From B4-G1 sp964393895 (GTDB taxonomy: Bacteria > Chloroflexota > Anaerolineae > B4-G1), in contig CAYMWP010000127.1 of the NCBI GenBank assembly GCA_964393895.1, forward strand, positions 1 through 13,190: a DNA stretch of 13,190 nt, in the 5' to 3' direction. The notes under the pieces are model-generated. The model saw nothing but the letters and a program-made list of their open reading frames with translations, was not told the origin of the DNA and searched no databases. The position numbers were made by a program, and so were the translations under genes. This document shows, piece after piece, positions 6,958-13,190 of the stretch. Positions within the stretch are counted from its first letter, which is position 1, and each line of letters opens with the position of its first letter.

Positions 6958-7006
6958 CCCAAAATGCCAAAAGATGCAGCTCGAGGTTATTCGATGGAGG
7001 GGGACC

Positions 7007-7726
7007 TCAGATACCCAGATATGCCTCCCGCACGTGTTCGTTTTGCGCCAGGTCGCGACTGGCACCCTCCAGCTCGACCCGCCCCTCAGCGAGGACGTAC
7101 GCATAGTCGCTCACGGCCAGGGCCATCTGCACGTTCTGTTCCACCAACAGCATGGTGAGACCGACCTCTTTCAATTGACCGAGGGTTTCAAAAAGGCCCA
7201 GCACCAAAACGGGCGCCAGGCCGAGCGAGAGCTCATCCATCATCAGGACGACGGGTTCGGCCATGATGCCCCGCGCCACGGCCAGCATTTGCTGCTCGCC
7301 TCCGCTCAAGGTGCCCGATATTTGATCTTTGCGCTCTCTGAGACGTGGGAACATCTCAAAGACACGCTCCAGATTTCGTTTGGCGTGCGGGCGCGCCCGT
7401 TTGGGCGAGGCGCCCATCTCCAGGTTCTCGGCCACACTCATGTCGGTGAACAGTTGGCGCCCCTCGGGCACCAGCACCAGACCCCGCTCGGCCTTGGCGT
7501 GCGGGGACAGACGGGTCACGTCTTCCCCGTTAAACCAAATAGATCCCTCCCAGGGGCGGTTGAGGCCCATCACGCTTCGCAAGAGGGTGGTTTTACCCGC
7601 CCCATTTGTCCCAACGAGTGAGGTCAATTTGCCCTCCTCGATGGTCATGCTGGTTCCCCAAAGAATCTGCACTTCACCGTAACCGGCGTCTACGTCACGA
7701 ATTTCCAATATCGCCATGGGTCTCAT
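7007..7726 (-). CDS. livF: Branched-chain/HAAT amino acid ABC transporter ATPase (LivF type)
   Basis: A 239-aa cytoplasmic ATPase, one of the two nucleotide-binding subunits that power amino acid import through LivHM. Walker A is GTNGAGKTT (39-47), the Q-loop region VPEGRQLF (87-94), the ABC signature LSGGEQ (140-145), Walker B VLMMDE (160-165), and the LVEQN typical of LivF replaces the usual switch histidine region. After Walker B the sequence is DELSLGLAP; most LivF proteins have DEPSLGLAP, so the Pro is replaced by Leu. Its ATG overlaps the livG stop as ATGA, and it is the last gene of the operon. A second Met at residue 4 is an alternative start. Confidence 0.94.
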   Translation of the reverse strand: MRPMAILEIRDVDAGYGEVQILWGTSMTIEEGKLTSLVGTNGAGKTTLLRSVMGLNRPWEGSIWFNGEDVTRLSPHAKAERGLVLVPEGRQLFTDMSVAENLEMGASPKRARPHAKRNLERVFEMFPRLRERKDQISGTLSGGEQQMLAVARGIMAEPVVLMMDELSLGLAPVLVLGLFETLGQLKEVGLTMLLVEQNVQMALAVSDYAYVLAEGRVELEGASRDLAQNEHVREAYLGI

Positions 7727-8523
7727 CCCCCGTTATCGTTTCGCTGCATCAACCGTTCGGCCAACTTGGGATCGCCCAGATAAGCCTCGATCACCTGCTC
7801 GTTGTTGGCGATCTCTTCGGGCGTACCTTCGGCGATCAGTGCTCCAAAGTTCAACACCAGGATGTGCTCCGAGACGTTCATGATGGCGTGCATCACGTGC
7901 TCGATCATGATGATGGTGATGCCCCGGTCACGGATTTTGCGGATCGTATCCAGCATGGCGGTGATTTCGGAGGGGTTGAGCCCGGCCAGGGCCTCGTCCA
8001 GCAGGAGCAGGTAGGGCTGCGCGGACAGAGCGCGCGCCATCTCCAACCGCTTTTTCTGCGCCACGTTCAGGCTGCCGGCCAGTTGCTCCGAACGGTCGGC
8101 CAGACCAACAAACTCGAGCACCTCGTCGGCGACCCTGGCAGCGTGGGACAGGTTATAGTCTTTGTGACCAAAGCATGCGCCCACCATGGCGTTTTCGCGC
8201 ACCGAGAGTTCGTCCAGCGGCTTTACGACCTGGTGGGTGCGGGCCAGCCCCAGGTGAGCCATCTGGTAGGTCTTGGAGCCAGTGACCTCTTTTCCCCGGA
8301 AGAAGTAGCGGCCCTCCGTGGCCGGGTAGACCCCGTTGATCACGTTGAAAAGGGTGGTCTTTCCCGCTCCATTGGGGCCGATCAAGCCCAGGATTTGACC
8401 TTCGGGTAGATCAAAGGTCACCTTATCAACCGCGACCAGCCCTCCAAAGTGTTTGGATACCCCTTCTACCTGTAAGATCGGTCGGATGTCGTTTATCCGC
8501 CGGATGTCGTTTGTCCGCGTCAT
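7723..8523 (-). CDS. livG: Branched-chain/HAAT amino acid ABC transporter ATPase (LivG type)
   Basis: A 266-aa ATPase that pairs with LivF under the permease dimer. Walker A is GPNGAGKTT (49-57), the Q-loop ARTHQVVKPL has Gln98, Walker B is LLLLDE (172-177), AGLNP follows at 180-184 and the switch His is in IEHVMHAI (208-215), all typical of LivG. Two departures stand out: the signature region reads SLNVAQKKRLEMARAL (151-166) instead of an LSxGxQRRLE-like form, and Walker B continues DEALAGLNP instead of DEPxAGLNP. The N-terminus carries a duplicated NDIR(R/P)I made by an 18-bp tandem repeat. The ATG overlaps the livM stop as ATGA, with GGAGG 8 nt upstream. Confidence 0.94.
   Translation of the reverse strand: MTRTNDIRRINDIRPILQVEGVSKHFGGLVAVDKVTFDLPEGQILGLIGPNGAGKTTLFNVINGVYPATEGRYFFRGKEVTGSKTYQMAHLGLARTHQVVKPLDELSVRENAMVGACFGHKDYNLSHAARVADEVLEFVGLADRSEQLAGSLNVAQKKRLEMARALSAQPYLLLLDEALAGLNPSEITAMLDTIRKIRDRGITIIMIEHVMHAIMNVSEHILVLNFGALIAEGTPEEIANNEQVIEAYLGDPKLAERLMQRNDNGG
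8483..8518. repeat. 18-bp tandem duplication at the livG 5' end
   Basis: cggatgtcgtttatccgc (8483-8500) is repeated at 8501-8518 with one change. It sits inside livG codons 2-14 and duplicates the peptide NDIRxI in frame. The ABC domain proper starts after it, so function is probably unaffected. Confidence 0.85.
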
Positions 8524-9491
8524 TGGAGCACCCTCCGTAAGATGGGGAAACGGTTACGCAGCCAGCCGACGACCCCGGCCGGTACGAACAGCACGATCAG
8601 CAAGAGCAATGCTCCGGCGACCGAGAGCTGGATGTCCTTGAATATGGGGCTGGTCAGCAGGTAGCCGCGCATACGTTGGTACGCCGTCGCGCCCAGGATC
8701 GGCCCCAGCACCGTCCCCTGCCCACCGAGCATGACCATCACGATCAGCTCGATGGACGATTGCAAGGGGAACGCATCCCCAGGCTCGACGTTGCCGTTCT
8801 TGAAAAAGAACAGTGGCCCAATTATGCCAGGGATGATGGCAGAGATGACATAGGCCCAGGTTTTGGCGCTAGGGGCGACCACGCCCATCACCTCGGCGGC
8901 GTCTTCGTCCTCCCGGATGGCCAACAGTCCCAGCCCAAACTTGGACGTCCTGATCAAATAGCTGACGATCACGCCGACCAGGGCGATCGCTGCCAGGGCG
9001 TAGAAAGCCGTTTCCAACGCCTGGGCAGCGCCGCCATATTGCTGGTAGACCTGAAAATTGAGGTTCATGCCGATGGGACCGCCGAAGGGTTCAAAGTTAG
9101 TGACAAAAGCCTGCATGGCCGCGTTGACGCCGATGGTCGCCAGGGCAAAATAGGCGCCGCGCAAGTGCAAGATGGCCTTGCCCAGAAGAAAAGCCAGCGC
9201 GCCGGCCGCCATCCCCCCCGCCAGCATGGCCAGCCACAACGACCAGCCTTGCGCGCTGATCAAGTAAAAGCCAACGTAGCCTCCCAGGCCAAAGAATATG
9301 ATGTGAGCAAAGCTGACGTATCCGGTGTAACCCAGGATCATGTTCAGGCTGGAGGCCAGGGCAATAGCTTTGAGAACGGTGAAGAATGTCTCACGGGTGG
9401 CCGGCTTACCCGTGATCTTTACCCCTAACGCAATGCCCACGATAATGAGTACGGGGAGCAGCAACCCCAGGTGTTTTTGCCAGTTTTTCAT
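8520..9491 (-). CDS. livM: Branched-chain/HAAT amino acid ABC transporter permease (LivM type)
   Basis: A 323-aa inner-membrane permease, the second half of the import channel. Hydrophobic segments run from an N-terminal anchor (about 8-25) through several helices to a last one near 290-312. The cytoplasmic coupling loop with LLAIREDEDAAEVMGV is the conserved LivM contact for the ATPases, and MLGGQGTVLGPILGA near the C-terminus is the usual permease signature. It starts at ATG 9491, overlapping the livH stop as ATGA, and its own stop overlaps livG. Length is normal for the family. Confidence 0.94.
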   Translation of the reverse strand: MKNWQKHLGLLLPVLIIVGIALGVKITGKPATRETFFTVLKAIALASSLNMILGYTGYVSFAHIIFFGLGGYVGFYLISAQGWSLWLAMLAGGMAAGALAFLLGKAILHLRGAYFALATIGVNAAMQAFVTNFEPFGGPIGMNLNFQVYQQYGGAAQALETAFYALAAIALVGVIVSYLIRTSKFGLGLLAIREDEDAAEVMGVVAPSAKTWAYVISAIIPGIIGPLFFFKNGNVEPGDAFPLQSSIELIVMVMLGGQGTVLGPILGATAYQRMRGYLLTSPIFKDIQLSVAGALLLLIVLFVPAGVVGWLRNRFPILRRVLQ

Positions 9492-10342
9492 TGTTTCGCT
9501 CCAAACAAGCCGCTCGGCCGAAAGATGATTATAAAGACGAACAAACCGAACTCAAATACCGGCACCCATGATGTCTCCATGAAAATGGGGATGATGCCCT
9601 CTAGAGTGCCGAGGATCAAGCCGCCGATGAGCGCGCCAAGGGGATTGCCCAGCCCTCCCAGCACACAGACGACGAAACTCTTGAGCTGGTAGTTCATACC
9701 TGAAAGGACGTTGAAAGGGAAAAACGTGGCGATCAATCCCCCGGAAATGGCGGCGACCATCGCTCCCAGTCCAAAACTGAGGGCCAGTATCTGGTTGGAA
9801 GGCACGCCGACCATTTCGGCGGCCGCCCGGTTGTTCGCCACCGCGCGGATGTACCTTCCCGGCCGGGTGCGGTACAAGAAGAGGAACAGACCCGCCGCCG
9901 CCAGAACGGCTGCCAGGGCCGCGACCACGCGGGTGCCCGGCAGAGTAACCGGACCGAGCGAGAGACTGCCCAGAGAAAAATCTACGTTCCGGGGAGAGTT
10001 GGTCCACATGGCCGTCGCCAGCCCGGTCATTATCATGCTGACGGAAAAAGTGGCCAGCAGTGTGGATAGTTGCGGGGCCTCGATCACTCGATGCAAGGCG
10101 ACCGTGTAAATCAAGACACCCATCAACAACCCCACCACTGCCATAACGATTATCGCCAGATAGGGGTTCACTCCCAGGCTATTGAACAGCAGATATACGC
10201 CGAACATGCTGTAAACAATGAGCACGTTGTGTGACAGATTGATGACTTTCATCACGCCCCAGATGAGGGACATGCCTATGGCCGCCACCCCGTAGACAAA
10301 CCCCAGCAGCAGACCATCAACCAGAAATGATAGGAATTCCAT
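9488..10342 (-). CDS. livH: Branched-chain/HAAT amino acid ABC transporter permease (LivH type)
   Basis: A 284-aa integral membrane protein with about eight hydrophobic segments, forming the channel with LivM. Family marks are ...WGVMKVINLSHN near the N-terminus, the coupling loop TRPGRYIRAVANNRAAAEMVGV and LGGLGNPLGALIGGLILG. The ATG has AAGGAG 7 nt upstream. It is separated from livK by 122 nt holding an inverted repeat and a strong stem-loop, so it may be expressed at a lower level than the binding protein. Its stop overlaps livM. Confidence 0.94.
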   Translation of the reverse strand: MEFLSFLVDGLLLGFVYGVAAIGMSLIWGVMKVINLSHNVLIVYSMFGVYLLFNSLGVNPYLAIIVMAVVGLLMGVLIYTVALHRVIEAPQLSTLLATFSVSMIMTGLATAMWTNSPRNVDFSLGSLSLGPVTLPGTRVVAALAAVLAAAGLFLFLYRTRPGRYIRAVANNRAAAEMVGVPSNQILALSFGLGAMVAAISGGLIATFFPFNVLSGMNYQLKSFVVCVLGGLGNPLGALIGGLILGTLEGIIPIFMETSWVPVFEFGLFVFIIIFRPSGLFGAKQ

Positions 10343-10355
10343 AGTATGTCTCCTT

Positions 10356-10405
10356 AAACGTAAAGCGCAAAACGTAATGCGTAGGGAAAGTCGCGTTTTA
10401 CGTTT
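10356..10405. repeat. Inverted repeat aaacgtaaa / tttacgttt upstream of livH
   Basis: aaacgtaaa (10356-10364) and tttacgttt (10397-10405) are exact inverted copies, with further gcg/cgc pairing inside after a bulge and a third related word (aaaacgtaa, 10369-10377) between. It looks like a small palindromic repeat unit inserted in the livK-livH spacer. A similar acgtttcacg word occurs upstream of the response regulator at about 13124-13134. Confidence 0.6.
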
Positions 10406-10417
10406 GACGTTCGATAT

Positions 10418-10449
10418 CCCCGCAGGCGCAGATGTGCACGCCTGCGGGG
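10418..10449 (-). promoter_or_regulatory. Strong stem-loop in the livK-livH spacer
   Basis: ccccgcaggcg (10418-10428) and cgcctgcgggg (10439-10449) form a perfect 11-bp stem with a 10-nt loop, starting 15 nt after the livK stop. No T tract follows on the minus strand, so it is not a classical terminator. Stem-loops after binding-protein genes are known in other ABC operons to stabilise the upstream messenger and keep the binding protein in excess over the permease; that role here is inferred. Confidence 0.7.
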
Positions 10450-10464
10450 GTATTCGCTGAACGA

Positions 10465-11808
10465 CTAGGGTACGGGGTAAATGGTCTCGGCCGTAGCGCC
10501 TTCCTGCGGCCAGACGACCTGCTTCATCAAGTTACCATCGGCGTCCTTCTGCCACTGGATGTAGACCATAGAGTGACCAATTTGCAGGCCGTGGGCCTCG
10601 GCCGTGGTATCGAATTTGATGTGGCCGAAAAAGGTCAACACGTCCATGTTGTCCAGGGCGGCTTTGATGGCGGCGGGATCCGTAGAGTCGGCGTCCTCAA
10701 TGGCCTTTTGGAGGATCACGCCGGCCGCATAGCCGCCGGCGGAGTGGTAGGAAGGTTCCTCGTCATAGGCGGCCTCGTAGGCTACGACAAACTCGTCGCT
10801 CAGAGGGCCATACCACGCCAGGCCAGCTTCCTCAGCCGACTTGGGGGTGTAGGCGGCCAGAGGCTCCCATTGGCTGGGGCCGACGACGGCGTAAGCTGCC
10901 TCGCCCAACTCGGCAAAGTCAGGCTCCGGTGGGGCCACCAGAAGGGCAAAGAATTGAGTGTCAATGCCTTTCTCGTACACCTGGCGGGCGAACGTGCTGC
11001 CGTCCGTCATGTGGCCGCCGCCCAGAATAGCCTCGGCGCCGGTGGCCTCGATTTTGTTGATAAAGGGGCCAAAGTCGGTCGTGTCGCTGGCGTAACCCTC
11101 AAAGATCACGATCTCGTAGCCCAACGACTCGGCGTATTCTTTGGCGGCTTCCACCACGCCGGTGGAGAATGTGTCGTCCTCGTGGACGATGGCGAGTTTG
11201 GTGACGTCGGGATCCAACAGCTTTAACAGATCTATCGCGCCGGTCAGATAACGGCTGGCGGGAGTATAGATCTGAAAGACCTGGGTGTAGCCCTGTTGGT
11301 AGTTGGAATCGGCGGCCGCGCCGGTGGTGATCATGACCTTGCCATATTGCTCGGCGATCACCGATGCGGCCGCGGTCAGGCCACTGGAGTACGGGCTGAT
11401 CAGCAGGTCGGCGTTGTCCTCGGTCGCCAGGCGGGTGTACAGTTCCTGCACACGGTCTTTGCTGCTTTCATCGTCGTAGGTGGCAAACTCGAACGTGACG
11501 ACCGTGCCATCGCTCAAGGTGATCCCGCCGGCCTCGTTCACCTGATCCTTCCACAATTCCAGGCCCTTGGCCTGGCGGCCGGCCGAAACTTCGAGTTTGC
11601 CGGTCAGCGAAGATGTAAAGCCAATGACTATCGTCTTGGCCTCGGGGGCCGGCGCCTCGGTTGCTTCGGCTGGCGCTTCGGTCGCTTCGGGGGCTGGCGC
11701 CTCGGTTGCTTCGGCCGGCGCCTCGGTCGGCGCTTCGGTCGGCGTCGGTGTACAGGCCGCCAACCACAACATCGTCACGACGATCAGAATATAGCCTACT
11801 CTCTTCAT
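10465..11808 (-). CDS. livK: HAAT ABC transporter substrate-binding lipoprotein (LivK type)
   Basis: A 447-aa periplasmic-binding-type protein exported and anchored as a lipoprotein. The signal peptide MKRVGYILIVVTMLWLAAC ends in lipobox LAAC (16-19) with Cys19 as lipidation site. A flexible linker of Thr, Glu, Ala and Pro (20-57) follows, then the two-lobed domain starting KTIVIGFTSSLTG with KGLELWKDQVNEAGGI, a typical Leu/Ile/Val-binding family opening. The ligand cannot be read from sequence; branched-chain amino acids, other amino acids or amides are all possible. ATG at 11808 has AAGGAGG 7 nt upstream. It lies 52 nt after the receiver-only gene and begins the transporter set. Confidence 0.93.
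   Translation of the reverse strand: MKRVGYILIVVTMLWLAACTPTPTEAPTEAPAEATEAPAPEATEAPAEATEAPAPEAKTIVIGFTSSLTGKLEVSAGRQAKGLELWKDQVNEAGGITLSDGTVVTFEFATYDDESSKDRVQELYTRLATEDNADLLISPYSSGLTAAASVIAEQYGKVMITTGAAADSNYQQGYTQVFQIYTPASRYLTGAIDLLKLLDPDVTKLAIVHEDDTFSTGVVEAAKEYAESLGYEIVIFEGYASDTTDFGPFINKIEATGAEAILGGGHMTDGSTFARQVYEKGIDTQFFALLVAPPEPDFAELGEAAYAVVGPSQWEPLAAYTPKSAEEAGLAWYGPLSDEFVVAYEAAYDEEPSYHSAGGYAAGVILQKAIEDADSTDPAAIKAALDNMDVLTFFGHIKFDTTAEAHGLQIGHSMVYIQWQKDADGNLMKQVVWPQEGATAETIYPVP
11638..11751 (-). repeat. Low-complexity TEAP/AEA linker repeats in livK
   Basis: Codons for residues 20-57 of the lipoprotein are built of repeated TEAPAPEA and TEAPAEA units, giving GC-rich near-repeats in the DNA. 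Such regions tend to vary in unit number between strains. Long Pro/Thr/Glu/Ala linkers after the lipid Cys are common in Chloroflexota binding proteins. Confidence 0.85.
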
Positions 11809-11860
11809 CTTTTTTCCTCCTTATATTTAAAAGTTGTGTGCCCCGCAAGATTTGCTCAAG

Positions 11861-12256
11861 CTATTCTCCAATAGTCACCCTCCTTTCTCTCGTTTCGACT
11901 GTCTCAGCCGCGCCGGCCGGGCGACGGATCGCTGCCAGCAACTCTTCCGTCGGACATCCTTTCAACAGATAGCCGTCGGCCCCGATCTCCAGGGCCGCGT
12001 CCAGGTAGCGGTCGAACACCGAGAGCAGGACAACGCGCGTCTGAGGCCAGCGGGCTTTGATTTGTCGCGCGGATTCCAAACCCATCTCTTCGGGGGCGAT
12101 CAAAGCCACGTCGGGGAGCGCCAAAGCTGCCAGGTCTATTGCCTCGGGACCGTTGCCCGTGGTCAATACGCGGTCGCAGTAATCACTCAGGACCATTTCC
12201 AGCCCCTCGCGGAACACTCTATCGTCGTCCGCGATGAGAATCTGGCGTGCGATCAT
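11861..12256 (-). CDS. Receiver-only response-regulator-like protein without phosphoacceptor Asp
   Basis: A 131-aa protein that is a single receiver fold with no output domain. The acidic pair (Asp10, Asp11 in ILIADDDRVFREGL), the Thr/Ser position (Ser79 in VVLLSVFD) and the conserved Lys99 (GYLLKG) are kept. The phosphorylated Asp expected in DVxLxDxxMP is Ala54 (DVALIAPEEMG). It therefore should not be phosphorylated in the usual way and may act as a pseudo-receiver. The ATG at 12256 follows AGGAGG by 4 nt; the GTG at 12280 has no binding site. A good promoter lies about 40 nt upstream and livK begins 52 nt downstream, so it probably heads the liv transcript. It could instead be a decaying remnant of a full NarL-type regulator, but the frame is intact. 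Confidence 0.8.
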   Translation of the reverse strand: MIARQILIADDDRVFREGLEMVLSDYCDRVLTTGNGPEAIDLAALALPDVALIAPEEMGLESARQIKARWPQTRVVLLSVFDRYLDAALEIGADGYLLKGCPTEELLAAIRRPAGAAETVETRERRVTIGE

Positions 12257-12260
12257 CTCC

Positions 12261-12266
12261 CCTCCT
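12261..12266 (-). promoter_or_regulatory. Ribosome binding site of the receiver-only gene
   Basis: AGGAGG followed by GGAG and ATG at 12256. It lies inside the longer frame from the GTG at 12280, so it favours the ATG. Confidence 0.75.
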
Positions 12267-12294
12267 CGCTGGGCAGTCACGACACCACACTATG

Positions 12295-12323
12295 ATGATA
12301 GCAGAAACCAGGCGGCCTGTCAT
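12295..12323 (-). promoter_or_regulatory. Sigma70-type promoter for receiver gene and liv operon
   Basis: On the minus strand ATGACA (-35, 12323-12318) is separated by exactly 17 nt from TATCAT (-10, 12300-12295). Each hexamer matches 5 of 6 consensus bases. It sits between the terminator of the upstream regulator and the receiver gene and would give a leader of about 30 nt. It is the best promoter in the window. Confidence 0.65.
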
Positions 12324-12348
12324 CGTCCCTACATGCCGACCGGGTAAG

Positions 12349-12374
12349 AAAAAAGACCGATCTTTCGACCGGTC
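12349..12374 (-). terminator. Rho-independent terminator of the NarL-type regulator
   Basis: On the minus strand GACCGGTC and GATCGGTC (12374-12355) pair over 8 bp, one of them G-U, closing a GAAA tetraloop, and are followed by six T. It lies about 47 nt after the regulator stop, so the regulator and the liv operon are separate transcription units unless there is read-through. Confidence 0.85.
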
Positions 12375-12420
12375 CCTGGTACTTTTTGACGTTGTGGGGT
12401 AGTACTTTTGGGCAGTGCGC

Positions 12421-13104
12421 CTACGTCTCATCTCCCGAAAGCAATCCCAACTGGATCGCCCTGGCTACCGCCTCGGCGCGGGTGTTGGCGTCCAGTTTAT
12501 GCATGGCGTTGGCGACGTGGGTCTTGACCGTGCGCTCCGAGATGAACAGCGCCTCGGCGACGTCACGGGTGCGCGCTCCGCCGGCCAGCAAGCGCAACAC
12601 CTCTCGCTCGCGAGCTGTGAGATGCTCACCAGGCGCGGGTTTGAGGGACGGGGACTCGCCGGCCATCATCATCTCGCCCAGTTTGTCCAGCACGCGGGCG
12701 GCCACCAGCGGCTGCAACAGCGACTCTCCACGCGCCACCGCGCGGATGGCTCGTACCAGATCGTCGGGCGAGGCGTCCTTGAGCAGGTAGCCGCGCGCGC
12801 CGGCGCGGATGCCGGCCATGATGTACTCCTCGTCGGCGTAGGTGGTCAGCACCAGAAAGTGAGTACCCGGCAGTTCGGCGCGGATGTGCTCGATGGCCTC
12901 GACGCCGTCTACGTTGGGCATCTTGAGGTCCATCAGCACCACGTCAGGGCGCAGCTGGCGGGCCTGGCGCAGCGCCTCGGCGCCATCCCACGCCTGCCCG
13001 ACGACGGTGATGTCGTCCTCCACGTCCACGATGGCGCTCAGACCTTCGCGCACCACCGGGTGGTCGTCGGCTACCAATACGCGGATGGGGGGACTTGCGG
13101 TCAT
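12421..13104 (-). CDS. NarL/FixJ family response regulator (receiver + LuxR-type HTH)
   Basis: A 227-aa two-component DNA-binding regulator. The receiver (about 7-125) has Asp13/Asp14, phosphoacceptor Asp59 in DVVLMDLKMP, Thr87 and Lys109 (GYLLKD), all canonical. A linker leads to a C-terminal LuxR-type helix-turn-helix (about 161-222: LTAREREVLRLLAGG, with SERTVKTHVANAMHKL as recognition helix region). Phosphorylation by a histidine kinase, perhaps encoded just outside the right edge, would activate it. Its targets are unknown; the adjacent liv operon is an obvious candidate. I chose ATG at 13104 with AAGGAG 4 nt upstream; the frame is open further upstream to the window edge, with a GTG at 13134 lacking a good binding site. 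Confidence 0.94.
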   Translation of the reverse strand: MTASPPIRVLVADDHPVVREGLSAIVDVEDDITVVGQAWDGAEALRQARQLRPDVVLMDLKMPNVDGVEAIEHIRAELPGTHFLVLTTYADEEYIMAGIRAGARGYLLKDASPDDLVRAIRAVARGESLLQPLVAARVLDKLGEMMMAGESPSLKPAPGEHLTAREREVLRLLAGGARTRDVAEALFISERTVKTHVANAMHKLDANTRAEAVARAIQLGLLSGDET

Positions 13105-13190
13105 AGTTCTCCTTCGCCAAGCGTGAAACGTCACGTGTATTTGTTTACCGGGTAAAGCGCGCCGGCAGACATCTATGGTGCCCGGGGTTG
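13105..13190 (-). other. Upstream edge of the response regulator; neighbour gene not determinable
   Basis: The 86 nt before the regulator contain its AAGGAG (13109-13114) and an acgtttcacg word like those in the livK-livH spacer. A minus-strand frame ending at TAA 13145-13147 contains LPARFTR just before the stop, which would suit the tail of a sensor kinase ATPase domain, but 15 codons are too few to claim a gene. Confidence 0.35.

Larger units (their letters stand above)
6310..7006. other. Gene-free 0.7-kb stretch with repeats between livF and malic enzyme
   Basis: No frame here has a ribosome binding site or a recognisable protein. Going with transcription (high to low) it holds a hairpin that may end the liv transcript (6922-6957), an inverted repeat near 6873-6907 with tgtgac and gtcaca arms, a candidate promoter (6839-6867), a hairpin (6791-6827), repeat copy 2 (6611-6759), 131 bp of unassigned spacer (6480-6610) and repeat copy 1 (6340-6479). 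Copy 1 ends about 30 nt before the malic enzyme start. If the promoter is right, the malic enzyme messenger has a leader of roughly 520 nt full of stem-loops. Confidence 0.7.

Noticed and set aside
7606..8409. 267-aa plus-strand open frame across livG/livF
   Set aside because: Antisense to two well-supported ATPases and spans their junction; no domain is recognisable.
12415..13155. 246-aa plus-strand open frame
   Set aside because: Antisense to the response regulator with canonical receiver and HTH motifs.

Overview
The window reads as chromosomal DNA from a Chloroflexota bacterium, probably Anaerolineae-like. This is an inference from three things: GC-rich genes with dense antisense open frames, a lipoprotein with a long Thr/Glu/Ala/Pro linker after the lipobox Cys, and short recurring intergenic repeats. 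No rRNA, tRNA, integrase or CRISPR array was seen. Every gene I can support lies on the minus strand, so transcription runs from high to low coordinates.

Right part (about 13.1 kb down to 7.0 kb). A complete NarL/FixJ response regulator (12421-13104) is followed by its own Rho-independent terminator. A good sigma70-type promoter (12295-12323) then starts what looks like a six-gene operon. Its first gene is a receiver-only protein whose phosphoacceptor Asp is replaced by Ala. A livK-livH-livM-livG-livF ABC importer of the branched-chain/polar amino acid (HAAT) family follows. livH/M/G/F are joined by 4-nt ATGA overlaps, while livK and livH are separated by a spacer with a strong stem-loop and an inverted repeat.

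Middle part (7.0-4.0 kb). A 0.7-kb gene-free stretch holds two near-identical 140-bp copies of a MITE-like, hairpin-rich repeat and a possible promoter. It is followed by a malic enzyme and an overlapping thioredoxin-reductase-like flavoprotein that lacks the CxxC redox pair. A clear terminator closes this pair at about 3976-4020.

Left part (4.0-0.4 kb). A two-gene type II-like restriction-modification cassette (DNA methyltransferase with DPFSGTG and TSPPY motifs, then a PD-(D/E)xK nuclease) is visibly more AT-rich than its surroundings and looks acquired. An M20 amidohydrolase follows 51 nt later. The first 385 bp hold no convincing gene but contain a perfect 11-bp hairpin and a larger inverted repeat.

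Taken together: amino-acid uptake with a degenerate receiver in the same transcript, malate oxidation coupled by overlap to a non-classical flavoprotein reductase, a peptide or N-acyl amino acid hydrolase, and an R-M defence cassette. I see no wholly new multi-gene system. The most unusual points are the phosphoacceptor-less receiver leading the liv operon, the CxxC-less reductase tied to malic enzyme, and the structured repeat pair in the malic enzyme leader.
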